A stretch of DNA of 64,000 nt. Source: Microvirga mediterraneensis (GTDB taxonomy: Bacteria; Pseudomonadota; Alphaproteobacteria; Rhizobiales; Beijerinckiaceae). The translations under genes and the position numbers were made by a program. Below the pieces are notes generated by a model. The model made no database searches, was not told the DNA's origin, and saw nothing but the letters and a program-made list of their open reading frames with translations. This document shows, piece by piece, positions 32,647-41,909 of this stretch. The stretch lies in the NCBI RefSeq assembly GCF_013520865.1, contig NZ_JACDXJ010000001.1, forward strand, positions 1,851,001-1,915,000. The letters run 5' to 3'. Position 1 is the first letter of the stretch; each line of letters opens with the position of its first letter.

Positions 32647-32921
32647 GCCTGTTCAGTTTCTTCAAGCGCAATACGTCCGCGCCCGTCGCCCGCGAGCGGC
32701 TTCAGGTCCTGCTCGCCCATGAGCGCACCATCGTCGGAGGCGGCGAGTCCGATCTCGTGGCGATCCTTCGCGAGGAGATCATGGCCGTGATCGCCAAGCA
32801 CATGGCGGTGCCGCAGGACAACGTGCAGATCAAGATGGACCGCGGCGCCTCCGTGTCGACCCTGGAGGTCGATATCGAGATCCCGACCGATATCGCAGCC
32901 GGCATGCGCCCGGCCGCGTGA
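32643..32921 (+). CDS. minE: Cell-division topological specificity factor MinE
   Basis: 92 residues with the N-terminal amphipathic segment SLFSFFKRN, the contact helix [15 protein letters not shown] (MinD activation), and the C-terminal dimer domain [18 protein letters not shown]. Stimulates MinD ATPase and restricts the division inhibitor to the poles. ATGA overlap with minD. Confidence 0.96.
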   Translation: MSLFSFFKRNTSAPVARERLQVLLAHERTIVGGGESDLVAILREEIMAVIAKHMAVPQDNVQIKMDRGASVSTLEVDIEIPTDIAAGMRPAA

Positions 32922-33087
32922 TCACCCCGATCCTGTTGGAGCGGGCGTCGTCCCGATGGAACGGCATCCGCTTCAACGCTATATCGAGGCGACGCCTCTT
33001 TGGCCGTTTCCCGCTACGAGCATCCTTGCCGCCTTACCTGAACGATGATCTACTCGACTTGAGATCCGATCAACGCGGAGGAGCGCG

Positions 33088-34023
33088 ATGCGCGACGGGT
33101 CCTGGCCCGAACTGCCCTATCCGGCTTGGCGCGACACGGCTGCGACCCTTCAGCTCTGGACGCAGATCGTGGGCAAGATTCGGCTTGCCCTCTCGCCCTG
33201 GCTCAATCACGGTTGGCAGGTTCCGCTGTATGTGACGGCCCGGGGCCTGGGAACCTCGCCCATTCCCATCGGCCACGAGATCCTGGAGATCGAGTTCGAC
33301 TTTATCTCCCATCTGCTGCGCGTACGCACCAGCAGCGGGGAGGAGCGGGAACTGCCGCTGCAGCCGCAGAGCGTGGCGGATTTCCATTCCCGGCTCCTCA
33401 CCATCCTGAGCGATATCGGCATCACAGTTGCCATCAACGAAATGCCGAACGAGGTGGCGGACCCTATTCCTTTCTCCGAGGACCGGATTCATGCTTCCTA
33501 TGACCGCGATGCGGCCCATCGCTTCTGGCGGGCGCTCGTGCAGGTGGACCGGGTGTTCAAGCTGTTCCGAAGCGGTTTTCTGGGGAAGGTTTCCCCCGTG
33601 CATTTCTTCTGGGGCAGTTTCGATCTCGCCGTGACGCGCTTTTCCGGGCGGTCCGCGCCGTTGCATCCCGGTGGTGTGCCGGGGCTGCCGGACAAGGTGA
33701 CCCGCGAGGCTTATTCGCACGAGGTTTCGAGCGCAGGCTTCTGGCCCGGCAATGATGCCTATCCGCAGCCGGCCTTCTATTCCTATGCGTATCCTGAGCC
33801 GCCGGGCTTTCGCGACACCCCGGTCACGCCCGGCGCCTCTTTCGACACCGCGCTCGGCGAGTTCATCCTGCCCTACGAGACCGTGCGTCAGGCAAAGGAT
33901 CCCGGGGCATTGCTGCTTGATTTTCTCGTCAGCACCTACGACGCCGCCGCAGATGCCGGGAAATGGGATCGCACCACGCTGGAATGCCCCATCGGGGCGC
34001 CCGCTCAGGTGCGCCCGATCTGA
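33088..34023 (+). CDS. DUF5996 family protein
   Basis: 311 residues opening MRDGSWPELPYPAWRDTAATLQLWTQIVGKIRLALSPWLNHGWQVPLYV, the DUF5996 signature, with two internal PxxW-rich blocks and the SPVHFFWGSFDLAVTRFSGR segment. Widely distributed in bacteria, cytosolic, of unknown function. ATG at 33088 follows a GGAGGAGCG site. Stands alone behind minE with a 166-base gap. Confidence 0.88.
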   Translation: MRDGSWPELPYPAWRDTAATLQLWTQIVGKIRLALSPWLNHGWQVPLYVTARGLGTSPIPIGHEILEIEFDFISHLLRVRTSSGEERELPLQPQSVADFHSRLLTILSDIGITVAINEMPNEVADPIPFSEDRIHASYDRDAAHRFWRALVQVDRVFKLFRSGFLGKVSPVHFFWGSFDLAVTRFSGRSAPLHPGGVPGLPDKVTREAYSHEVSSAGFWPGNDAYPQPAFYSYAYPEPPGFRDTPVTPGASFDTALGEFILPYETVRQAKDPGALLLDFLVSTYDAAADAGKWDRTTLECPIGAPAQVRPI

Positions 34024-34205
34024 AGGCGTGAGCCCTTCGAAAGTGACTGTGTTGCGCGCGCCGGGTTGCGTGCAGGGAATCCACCCTTATCCAAAATTGC
34101 CGGTGAAGGCACTTTACAGGTGCCATTCGCCACGCCTGCGCCACATCCGCCGTCTAGCTATAGCCCTCCCACGGTTCCGTCATCGATGTGATGTGCGAGG
34201 ATCCC

Positions 34206-34937
34206 ATGCACGTTGGCGATTTGTCTCGAACGCGGACGCCCAGCGAACCACACGACAACGTAGCCCGTCTGGCCACGCGCGTTCTGCTGGTCGTCGGTCT
34301 CATGAGTGCCGGCTGGCTCGCCCTCTGGCGGTTTCAGGACAGCGGTCCCGTCACGGAGGGCATGGTGGCCGCCGCTCCGCCGCAGACCATCACCGTGGAG
34401 ACCAAGCCCCCGGCACCGCCCGACAGGGCAGCGCCCCTCCAAGTCGCCGATGCGGACCCGGTCGCGCCGATTGCGCTGCCCGTGAAACCGCAGACTGCGG
34501 CATCTCCGCAAGAGACGGACGAAGAGGATTGGGGCCAATCCTTCGCCGAACCCGCCATCGATGTCGTCGCCATCGGACAATCTAGCAATCAGTCTCTTGC
34601 CATGCTGAAGCAGTTCGAGGCCGTCATCGGGCAAGCGTCCAGGAAAGAGGCACTCAAACCCCAGCCCACACCGCGCGCGGACATGAACATGACGGGCACG
34701 GTGACCCAGCAGGCGGGTCTCGCAGATCCCTCCACCCCGGCTGGTGGACCTCCCCCCGAACTCGTCGATCTCAACAAGAGTACGATCGAGGATCTGAACA
34801 GCCTGAAAGGCGCCGGCTCGCTCGGCCGCGCCATCGTCAGGGGGCGTCCCTACAAGTCCGTGGAGGATCTGGTGAACAAGCGCGTCGTGCGCCGCGCCAC
34901 CTACGAGAGGATCAAGGATCAGCTCACCGTGCAGTAG
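34206..34937 (+). CDS. Membrane-anchored helix-hairpin-helix protein
   Basis: 243 residues. An N-terminal membrane helix (about 30-50, ATRVLLVVGLMSAGWLALW) is followed by a proline-rich low-complexity region and, at the C-terminus, a ComEA-like HhH motif (LVDLNKSTIEDLNSLKGAGSLGRAIVRG then YKSVEDLVNKRVV). HhH domains bind DNA or form protein contacts. It looks like a periplasmic DNA-binding protein of the ComEA sort but without the type II competence neighbours. The ATG at 34206 has a GAGG site before it; an upstream ATG at 34188 does not. Confidence 0.75.
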   Translation: MHVGDLSRTRTPSEPHDNVARLATRVLLVVGLMSAGWLALWRFQDSGPVTEGMVAAAPPQTITVETKPPAPPDRAAPLQVADADPVAPIALPVKPQTAASPQETDEEDWGQSFAEPAIDVVAIGQSSNQSLAMLKQFEAVIGQASRKEALKPQPTPRADMNMTGTVTQQAGLADPSTPAGGPPPELVDLNKSTIEDLNSLKGAGSLGRAIVRGRPYKSVEDLVNKRVVRRATYERIKDQLTVQ

Positions 34938-35005
34938 ATGTCGTGATCCGCAGCAAGCATGCAGCGCGCTTGCCATGCTGCGATGAAAGGTGCTAAGACA
35001 ATCAC

Positions 35006-35098
35006 ATCCGACAGGGGTGCTCCGTATCGCCGGGGCTGAGATGACGGCGCGAAGCCGTTGGACCCTCAAGCTGATCTGGGTAATGCCAGCGGAGCGAG
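35006..35098 (+). promoter_or_regulatory. TPP (thiamine pyrophosphate) riboswitch
   Basis: The conserved core is unmistakable: ACAGGGGTGCTCC, then GGGCTGAGATGA, ACCCTCAAGCTGATCTGGGTAATGCCAGCGGAGC. The P1 arms TCCG and CGGA close the structure. The ribosome site GAGG of the next gene lies directly after the aptamer, so TPP binding would block translation start, the common mode in Proteobacteria. Controls the ykoF-E-D-C operon that follows. Confidence 0.95.
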
Positions 35099-35104
35099 GT
35101 GACG

Positions 35105-35713
35105 ATGTTTTCCGGCGCACAGATTTCCCTTTATCCGATGACGGACGATTTCGTCGACGTCATCCTCGGCGCCATCGGGGCGCTCGATCCCTATAGGACC
35201 AGCGTCAGGATCGAAACCGACGATATCTCGACCTTGATCGTCGGCCCGCCCGAGCAGCTTTTTCCGGCAATGCGTGATCTGTTCCTAGCGGCATCGCGCC
35301 GTGGCATTCACTGTGTGCTGGCGGCAACCGTCTCCCGCGGCTGCCCGGGCGAACCCGACGATCCGATCTGCACGCCAGCAGACGGTTCGAGCCACGACCA
35401 GTCTCTCGAAGAACGCATTGCCGCAGCCGTCAGGCATGTGGAGGCGGCGCCTCGTACAGGGCAGGTCGTGGCCGCGCAGTTCTCGCTCTATCCGCTCGGC
35501 AGCGGACATCACATGGACGAGATCTACGGCTGCATCGATTTTCTCAAACGATCCGGCGTCTTCGACCGCTCGAAAAACTTCTGCACCAAGCTGCGCGGCG
35601 ATGCCGGTCCGGTCTTCGCCACGTTGAGCGAAGCCTTCCTGCGGTTCGGCGCCCCGCAGGGCCATGTGGCGCTCGATCTCAAGGTCTCGGCGAACAGCCC
35701 GAGCAAAGCGTAA
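35105..35713 (+). CDS. ykoF: YkoF family thiamine/HMP-binding protein
   Basis: 202 residues with two YkoF repeats, each opening with the same motif: AQISLYPMTDDF near the start and AQFSLYPLGSGHHM near residue 122. YkoF binds thiamine or hydroxymethylpyrimidine and accompanies the YkoEDC ECF transporter in Bacillus and alphaproteobacteria. ATG at 35105, preceded by GAGG that ends the riboswitch; a GTG six bases upstream is in frame but too close. First gene of the riboswitch operon. Confidence 0.93.
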   Translation: MFSGAQISLYPMTDDFVDVILGAIGALDPYRTSVRIETDDISTLIVGPPEQLFPAMRDLFLAASRRGIHCVLAATVSRGCPGEPDDPICTPADGSSHDQSLEERIAAAVRHVEAAPRTGQVVAAQFSLYPLGSGHHMDEIYGCIDFLKRSGVFDRSKNFCTKLRGDAGPVFATLSEAFLRFGAPQGHVALDLKVSANSPSKA

Positions 35714-35752
35714 TTTTCGCGAGAATTTCCGTCGTACAACAAGGAGGTCGTC

Positions 35753-36337
35753 ATGTCCGTGACGCGTGGCTGGACGTTGAGGGAGACCCTCATCGTCACC
35801 GTGATCGGCGCGGTGTTTGCCGTGCTCTATCTCGGATGGGTGCAGGTTTGGCTGGTCGCACAGGCTGCCTTCGGTCCCCTGACGATGGACGTGGTGATGG
35901 GCTTCTGGTTCGTCGCTTCGATGGTGGCGGCGGCCATCATCCGCAAACCGGGTGCCGCTTTCGCGGCAGAAGTTCTTGCCGCAGCCGTGCAGGTGCTGCT
36001 GGGAAGCCCCGCCGGATTGCTGCTCGTGGTCAGCGGCATCGTCCAGGGTGCGGGTGCGGAAGCGGTCTTCGCCGCCACGCGCTGGCGCAATTATTCGCTC
36101 CCGGTGCTGATGGCGGCGGGCGTTGGCGCTGCGGTCTTTTCCTATGTCTATACCTGGATCAGGTTCGATTACGGCGCCCTGCAGCCGACGCTGCTCATCG
36201 CCATGTTCGTGCTGCGTACCTTGAGCGGGGCGCTGCTCGGCGGATGGCTCGCCCAGGTTATCGTGCAGGCGCTCTATAAAACCGGCGCGCTCGCGGGCCT
36301 TGCGATCGATGTCGACAAACGCTCCGCTGCCGCCTGA
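35753..36337 (+). CDS. ykoE: YkoE, substrate-specific (S) component of thiamine-precursor ECF transporter
   Basis: 194 residues with about five to six membrane helices. Belongs to the YkoE family of energy-coupling factor S components that recognise the HMP moiety of thiamine. Overlaps the ATPase gene start at 36309 by about 28 bases, showing coupled expression. Start ATG at 35753 has an AGGAGG ribosome site. Confidence 0.93.
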   Translation: MSVTRGWTLRETLIVTVIGAVFAVLYLGWVQVWLVAQAAFGPLTMDVVMGFWFVASMVAAAIIRKPGAAFAAEVLAAAVQVLLGSPAGLLLVVSGIVQGAGAEAVFAATRWRNYSLPVLMAAGVGAAVFSYVYTWIRFDYGALQPTLLIAMFVLRTLSGALLGGWLAQVIVQALYKTGALAGLAIDVDKRSAAA

Positions 36338-38009
36338 ACCTGCCGCGGAATGGTGCGGGGTCGATGTCGTCTACCCCTTCGCCAGACGCCCCGCGGTCGG
36401 GCCCGTTAGCCTGCAGGTCCGCCAGGGCGAGCGCGTTCTTCTGCTTGGTCCCTCCGGTTCCGGCAAATCCACGCTGCTGCTGACGCTGACAGGATTGATC
36501 CCTGACAGCGTACCGGCCGAGGTCGGGGGAGAGGTCCGCCTCTTCGGCACGGATGCCGGCACGCGGAAGCCGTGGGCCTGGGCACGCTGGGTAGCGCAGT
36601 ATTTCCAGGATGCGGACCAGACGCTCTGCGGCATGCGGGTCGAGGATGAAATCGCCTTCGCGCTCGAAAACCGTGCCATGCCGCCTGAGAGCATCGCGCA
36701 GTCTGTCGCGGAAGCCATGCGACAGGTCGGCGTGCCGGACGAGTGGCGTCATCGCCGCTCGACGCAACTTTCCGGCGGCGAGCGCCAGCTCGTCGCACTG
36801 GCGGCCACCCTCGTTCAGAAGGCCCCACTCTTCGTCGCCGACGAGCCGACCGCGCATCTCGCGCCGGAGGCGGCCCACCGCCTGCATGCCCTGCTGACGG
36901 ACCGGGAGGACGGGCGAACCATTCTCATCGTCGATCACCGGCTTGACGGCCTCATCGAATCCATCGACCGGATGGTGGTGCTCGGCCGCGACGGCACGAT
37001 CATCGCCGAGGGCGAACCGCGCAGGATCTTCCGCGAGGAAGGCGAGTTGCTGCAAGCGCACGGCATCTGGTGCCCCGCTGCGACGTCGCTCGATGCGGAG
37101 TTGGTGCGTGCAGGCGTTGCGCCGCCCGTCGCGCCGTTATCCGTCGAAGAAGCGCTTGCGCATCTCGATCCCGATCATGCTCCGGCCCATCGCCTGGAAC
37201 AGGCGCGCCACGCTGTGGAGTCCTTCGTCGCATCGGCTGGACCGGGCGAGGCTGCCCGGGATGCTCCTGCGCTCGTGCAAGTGTCGAAAGCCGATTGCGC
37301 GCCGTTTCTGGGGCGTGCCGTGCTACGCGGCATCGACCTCGTCATCCGCGAGGGCGAGATTCTCGGCGTGCTCGGCCGGAACGGCGCGGGCAAGTCCACG
37401 CTGGGTCTCAGCCTCGCCGGTCTTTTGCCCCTGAAGGCCGGCATGCGCAGAGGGCCGCCGGGCGGCTATGCCTTTCAACGCCCCGAGAACCAGTTCACCG
37501 CCGGCACGGTGCGGGAGGAACTGCTCACCGCGTGGCCGAAATGCATGAGCGAGGCGGAGAGGTCTCTCCGCACGGATGAAGCGCTCGAATCCTGGGGCTT
37601 GGCGCATCTGGCGGCAAGTCATCCGTTCGAGATCTCGCAGGGCCAGAAGCGCAAGCTCGCTCTGGCAACGCTCACGCTGTCCGACCGGTGGCCGCTTTTG
37701 GTGCTCGACGAGCCCATGGCCGGGCTCGATGCCCAGGGCGCTGCGCTTCTGATGGAGGAGATCCGCGCGCTACATAGGAAGGGCCGCGCCGTCGCGCTGA
37801 TCACCCACGACATGGATATCGCCCTGAGGCTTTGTCCCCGTTCCATCGTCTTAGGGGAGGGCGGCATCCTGGCGGACGGTGCGACGGAGGATCTGATGGG
37901 CGACGCCTCCCTTCTTGCACGAGCGGGGCTCGCCGAGCCGGCCTGTCTAGCGGCGCATCGTTGGCTCAAGGCTGTCGGGCCAAGGCTGGAGCGGAGCGCC
38001 ACATGCTGA
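36309..38009 (+). CDS. ykoD: YkoD, fused duplicated ECF ATPase
   Basis: 566 residues containing two complete ABC ATPase domains in one chain. First: Walker A GPSGSGKST, LSGGERQLVALA, FVADEPTAHL. Second: GRNGAGKST, ISQGQKRKLALATL, LVLDEPMAGLD. Each has its own H-loop histidine (DHRLDG and THDMDI). This fusion is typical of YkoD and replaces the separate EcfA1 and EcfA2. Supplies energy for thiamine-precursor import. Confidence 0.94.
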   Translation: MSTNAPLPPEPAAEWCGVDVVYPFARRPAVGPVSLQVRQGERVLLLGPSGSGKSTLLLTLTGLIPDSVPAEVGGEVRLFGTDAGTRKPWAWARWVAQYFQDADQTLCGMRVEDEIAFALENRAMPPESIAQSVAEAMRQVGVPDEWRHRRSTQLSGGERQLVALAATLVQKAPLFVADEPTAHLAPEAAHRLHALLTDREDGRTILIVDHRLDGLIESIDRMVVLGRDGTIIAEGEPRRIFREEGELLQAHGIWCPAATSLDAELVRAGVAPPVAPLSVEEALAHLDPDHAPAHRLEQARHAVESFVASAGPGEAARDAPALVQVSKADCAPFLGRAVLRGIDLVIREGEILGVLGRNGAGKSTLGLSLAGLLPLKAGMRRGPPGGYAFQRPENQFTAGTVREELLTAWPKCMSEAERSLRTDEALESWGLAHLAASHPFEISQGQKRKLALATLTLSDRWPLLVLDEPMAGLDAQGAALLMEEIRALHRKGRAVALITHDMDIALRLCPRSIVLGEGGILADGATEDLMGDASLLARAGLAEPACLAAHRWLKAVGPRLERSATC

Positions 38010-38743
38010 GAGCTCTCAATCCCTTGTCGAAGCTTTCCGTCTGCTGCGTATGGCTCGTCGCATCCGTGCTCGTCTTCGATCCACGCTTCCAGCTTGCCGC
38101 GATCCTCGTGCCTGCTCTGGCCCTTATGGCCTTCAACCGGACCTCGCCGCTGGTGCTCCTGGCTCTGATGGTTCCCTTCGCTCTGTTCGGCTTCGGTTTT
38201 CTCACCACAAACCTGCTGTTTCGCCGGGAAAGCGACTTTGCCCTGCGCATGGCGGGCGAAGCCCTTCTCGCATCATCGGCGTTCTCGGCTGGCATCACCC
38301 TGTTCCTGCGCGCGCTCGCCTGCGGCATGATCTCGGTGTTCTTCGCGCTGACCACAGATCCAGGCCATCTGGTACGCGCGCTGATGAGACATGCCGGGCT
38401 TTCGCCGCGCATCGGCTATTCCCTGTTCGCCGCAATGCAGCTCGTGCCCGATCTTGCCGGCGAGGCACAGCAGATGCGCATGGCCCGCGCCATGAAGTCC
38501 GGCCGCGGCCTGCGGCGCATCCCAGGTCCGTTGGAGATAATGAGCCTCGTGATCCCGTTGCTCGCCTTTGCCATCCGCCGCGCCGGCCGAACGGCGATTG
38601 CCATGGAGGCGAGGGGCCTCAGCCCCGACGCGCCACGCACCATCATGAACGTGCCGGACTTCGATGGCCGTGACGGGCTCTTCGTCGCCGTCGCATTGCT
38701 GATCTTAGGGCTGTGCACCGCCGTGACGGCCATGGGCCTGTAG
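38003..38743 (+). CDS. ykoC: YkoC, transmembrane (T) component of ECF transporter
   Basis: 246 residues with a CbiQ/EcfT-like fold: five or so helices, and the cytoplasmic coupling helices with AxG-type motifs (QMRMARAMKSGRG and AMEARGL). ATG at 38003 lies inside the end of ykoD (stop at 38009), a 7-base overlap. Last gene of the ykoFEDC operon. Confidence 0.93.
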   Translation: MLRALNPLSKLSVCCVWLVASVLVFDPRFQLAAILVPALALMAFNRTSPLVLLALMVPFALFGFGFLTTNLLFRRESDFALRMAGEALLASSAFSAGITLFLRALACGMISVFFALTTDPGHLVRALMRHAGLSPRIGYSLFAAMQLVPDLAGEAQQMRMARAMKSGRGLRRIPGPLEIMSLVIPLLAFAIRRAGRTAIAMEARGLSPDAPRTIMNVPDFDGRDGLFVAVALLILGLCTAVTAMGL

Positions 38744-38893
38744 GGCCTTCACCCTTAGGGGGTTACGAAATTTACGGCGAAACGAGAGATGGTGTCGCTC
38801 GCTGAGGCTGAGAAAGTTTCCCGCACCCCATTCACGAGATGGTCATGCCCGGCTACAAACCCATTGCATCTCCTCGCAATCCGGATCCGAGCC

Positions 38894-40129
38894 ATGGCTG
38901 CCAGCGTTACAGACCGTTTCCTCCGCTATGTCGTCATCGACACCCAGTCCGACGCCAAGTCCCAGACCCAGCCCTCTACCGAGAAGCAGAAGAACCTCGG
39001 CCGCCTGCTGGTCGAGGAGCTGCTCGAGATCGGGATCTCGGACGCGCATCTCGACGAGCATGGCTACGTCTATGCGACCATCCCGTCGAATACGCCGAAG
39101 AACAACGTGCCGGTGATCTGCATCACGGCTCACATGGACACGGCGCCGGATTTCTCCGGCACGAACGTGAAGCCGCAGGTGGTCAGGAACTACCAGGGCG
39201 GCGACATCCGCCTGCCGGGTGATCCCAATCAGGTCATCCGCGTTGCCGACCATCCCGTCCTGAAGGACCTGATCGGGCACGACATCGTCACCTCTGACGG
39301 CACGACGCTCCTCGGCGCCGACGACAAGGCCGGCATCGCCGAGATCATGGCGGCGGCCGAGTTCCTGATCAATAACCCCGACGTCAGGCACGGCACGATC
39401 CGCATTCTCTTCACCACGGACGAGGAGATCGGCCGCGGCGTCGACAAGGTGGACCTCAAGAAGCTCGGCGCCGATTTCGGATATACCATGGACGGCGAGA
39501 CGGCGGGCACCGTCGAGGACGAGACCTTCTCCGCAGATGGTGTGGACATCGCTATCAAGGGCGTGGCGATCCATCCCGGCTTCGCCTACGGCAAGATGGA
39601 GAACGCGATCCGGATCGCCGGCGACATCGTCGCGCGTCTCCCCAAAGACATGGCGCCCGAGACCACGAAGGGTCGTGACGGCTTCATTCACCCGACGGGC
39701 ATCTCCGGCGTGATGGAGAAAGCCAGCTTGAGCTTCATCATCCGCGACTTCACGGAAGAGGGTCTCAAGACCAAGGAGACGCTGCTGGAGGACATCACCA
39801 AGGAGGTGATGAAAGCCTATCCGGGGTCCAGCTACACCTTCACGGTCAAGGAGCAGTATCGCAACATGAAGGTTGTGCTCGATAGGAACCCGGAGATCGT
39901 CGAAAACGCCGTGGAGGCGATCCGCCGGGCCGGCATGGACCCGGTGCGAGGCAGTATTCGCGGCGGCACGGACGGCTCGCGCCTCTCGTTCATGGGGCTT
40001 CCCTGTCCCAATATCTTCGCCGGAGGTCACGCCTTCCATTCCCCACTGGAATTCGTCAGCAGCCAGGACATGGAAAAGGCCGTGAAGACCATCGTCGAAC
40101 TCGCCAAGGTCTGGGAGGAGCGCGCCTAG
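38894..40129 (+). CDS. pepT: Peptidase T (tripeptide aminopeptidase)
   Basis: 411 residues, as in Escherichia coli (408). Family M20B: HMDTAPD holds the zinc-bridging H and D, DDKAGIAEIMAA follows, the catalytic TTDEEIGRG is at about 175-183, and DGETAG supplies another ligand; C-terminal GGTDGSRLSFMGLPCPNIFAGGHAFHSPLE completes the site. Removes the N-terminal residue from tripeptides in the cytosol. Start at ATG 38894. Confidence 0.96.
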   Translation: MAASVTDRFLRYVVIDTQSDAKSQTQPSTEKQKNLGRLLVEELLEIGISDAHLDEHGYVYATIPSNTPKNNVPVICITAHMDTAPDFSGTNVKPQVVRNYQGGDIRLPGDPNQVIRVADHPVLKDLIGHDIVTSDGTTLLGADDKAGIAEIMAAAEFLINNPDVRHGTIRILFTTDEEIGRGVDKVDLKKLGADFGYTMDGETAGTVEDETFSADGVDIAIKGVAIHPGFAYGKMENAIRIAGDIVARLPKDMAPETTKGRDGFIHPTGISGVMEKASLSFIIRDFTEEGLKTKETLLEDITKEVMKAYPGSSYTFTVKEQYRNMKVVLDRNPEIVENAVEAIRRAGMDPVRGSIRGGTDGSRLSFMGLPCPNIFAGGHAFHSPLEFVSSQDMEKAVKTIVELAKVWEERA

Positions 40130-40520
40130 CGCATCGTGACAACCCGGGGGGGCGCCGAACGAGCCGCTCTTCGAGCATCTGAGAATGACCAGGGAGAAGA
40201 GCTGCTTCCATGCCCTTGGGAGCAACTCTTGGGACAGCCGGCGAGGAGGCCGCGGCGATTTTCAGTCGCGGCCCGGAGTGTGCTGCCCCAGGCAACCTCC
40301 TCCTCGGACGCTTGACAGCTTCAGGCTCAAGACTTTAGTCGAGAAACATAATTTCATGTCAATGTGATGCGCTAGATATATACGATAGTTGGGGCTCAGG
40401 ACGGGTGTCGGAAACTTGACGGCGCATCGTATTGTCGATGAGGAAATCAGAAGATTCGGGGCAGGACTCTGACGACGTCGGCCTTCGTGTCGTTCAACTC
40501 ACAAGTCATTCCGGTCAGCG
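40130..40520. other. Gene-free interval before the MBOAT gene
   Basis: Contains a GC hairpin GGCCGCG ... CGCGGCC (about 40248-40273) that may end pepT transcription, then an AT-rich stretch with a TTGACA at 40312-40317 and TTTAGT 17 bases later that could be the promoter of the acyltransferase pair. No gene seen. Confidence 0.5.
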
Positions 40521-41894
40521 ATGCTTTTCAATTCTTTCGCGTTCCTGCTCGTATTTCTGCCGGCAGCCTTGTTGATGCACTGGTTGGTCGAGCGCTTCCA
40601 GCCACAATGGCGCTTGCCCTTGCTGCTTCTCCTGTCCTTCGTCTTCTACGGGTACTGGGATTGGCGATTCGCACCGCTGCTTGCCGCATCGATCCTGGTG
40701 AACTGGTTCGTCGCGCAGGTTTTCCTGCAAGCGCGGCAAGGAATCCTGATTACCCTGGCGCTCATCGCGAACCTCCTCGTTCTCGGCATCTTCAAGTACT
40801 TCAACTTCTTCGCCGACCTTACAAGCCTCGTTTCCAACGTTGCACTTCCCAAATGGGACATCGCATTGCCGCTGGGCATCTCATTCTTCACATTCCACCA
40901 CGTTATGTATCTCGTCGACCTGAAGGCCGGGCGCGCGCCGCGTTTCGGCCTCGTGCGCTATGCCCTTTACATCGCCTTTTTTCCTCAGGTGCTCGCCGGC
41001 CCGCTCGTCCGCTGGAGCGAGATCATGCACCAGTTCGACGAGCGGCCCTACAAGCGCCCTGACGCAGCGGAGCGCTTTGGTCGCGGGTTCATGCTGCTCA
41101 TCCTCGGCCTGGCGAAGAAGGTCTTTATCAGCGATCCCCTGGCCGAATATGTGAATCCCGTTTTCGCCCAGGCGGCGGCCGGCACCGCGATCCCCACTCT
41201 CGACGCGTGGCAGGCGACGATCGGCTTCACGTTTCAGATCTATTTCGACTTCTCGGGCTATACGGACATGGCGCTGGGCATGGCGCTGATGCTCGGGATC
41301 GTCCTGCCGCAGAATTTCGACAAGCCCTATATCTCGACGTCTCTCCAGGACTTCTGGCGCCGCTGGCATATGACCTTGTCCCGCTTCCTGCGCGATTACC
41401 TCTACATTCCTCTTGGGGGTAGCCGGAACGGCTTGGGTGTTCAGATCGGCGCATTGTTCGCCACCATGGCGCTCGGAGGGCTCTGGCACGGTGCCGGGCT
41501 CACCTTCATCGCCTGGGGCGTCGCGCACGGTCTCGGACTCGGCGCGGGTGTCCTCTGGCGCCGGGCCGGGCTTCGCATGCCGGCCCCAGCAGGCTGGGTG
41601 CTGACGATGCTGTTCGTCATGTTTACATGGGTCCTGTTCCGTGCGCCGAGTTTCGATGCCGCAATACGGATCTATGAAGGCATGCTCGGGCTTACGGCAA
41701 CAGCCGGAACCTTCAAGTGGCGTGCCATCGCCCTCGCGGCAGCCGTGGCGTGCCTGGGGCCGACCACATGGACGATGGTCCAGCTCATTCCTCCGCGACG
41801 CTGGATCGCTGTCGGCTTCGCGGTCGTGCTCATGGCGGTTCTCCTCGAGATTGGGGATTCCGCCAATTATGAATTCATCTATTTCCAGTTCTGA
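40521..41894 (+). CDS. MBOAT-family O-acyltransferase (AlgI-like)
   Basis: 457 residues, with about ten membrane helices. The MBOAT hallmarks include DFWRRWHMTLSRFLRDYLYIPLGGSRNG (H283) and the catalytic region LGGLWHGAGLTFIAWGVAHG (H323), which match AlgI-type enzymes that move acetyl groups across the membrane to exopolysaccharide. The ATG at 40521 opens MLFNSFAFLLVFLPA, the usual AlgI N-terminus. It is followed 15 bases later by an SGNH-like gene, the usual arrangement. No alginate or cellulose genes are adjacent, so the polymer is unknown. Confidence 0.93.
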   Translation: MLFNSFAFLLVFLPAALLMHWLVERFQPQWRLPLLLLLSFVFYGYWDWRFAPLLAASILVNWFVAQVFLQARQGILITLALIANLLVLGIFKYFNFFADLTSLVSNVALPKWDIALPLGISFFTFHHVMYLVDLKAGRAPRFGLVRYALYIAFFPQVLAGPLVRWSEIMHQFDERPYKRPDAAERFGRGFMLLILGLAKKVFISDPLAEYVNPVFAQAAAGTAIPTLDAWQATIGFTFQIYFDFSGYTDMALGMALMLGIVLPQNFDKPYISTSLQDFWRRWHMTLSRFLRDYLYIPLGGSRNGLGVQIGALFATMALGGLWHGAGLTFIAWGVAHGLGLGAGVLWRRAGLRMPAPAGWVLTMLFVMFTWVLFRAPSFDAAIRIYEGMLGLTATAGTFKWRAIALAAAVACLGPTTWTMVQLIPPRRWIAVGFAVVLMAVLLEIGDSANYEFIYFQF

Positions 41895-41909
41895 CGGGCG
41901 GCGCATCCA

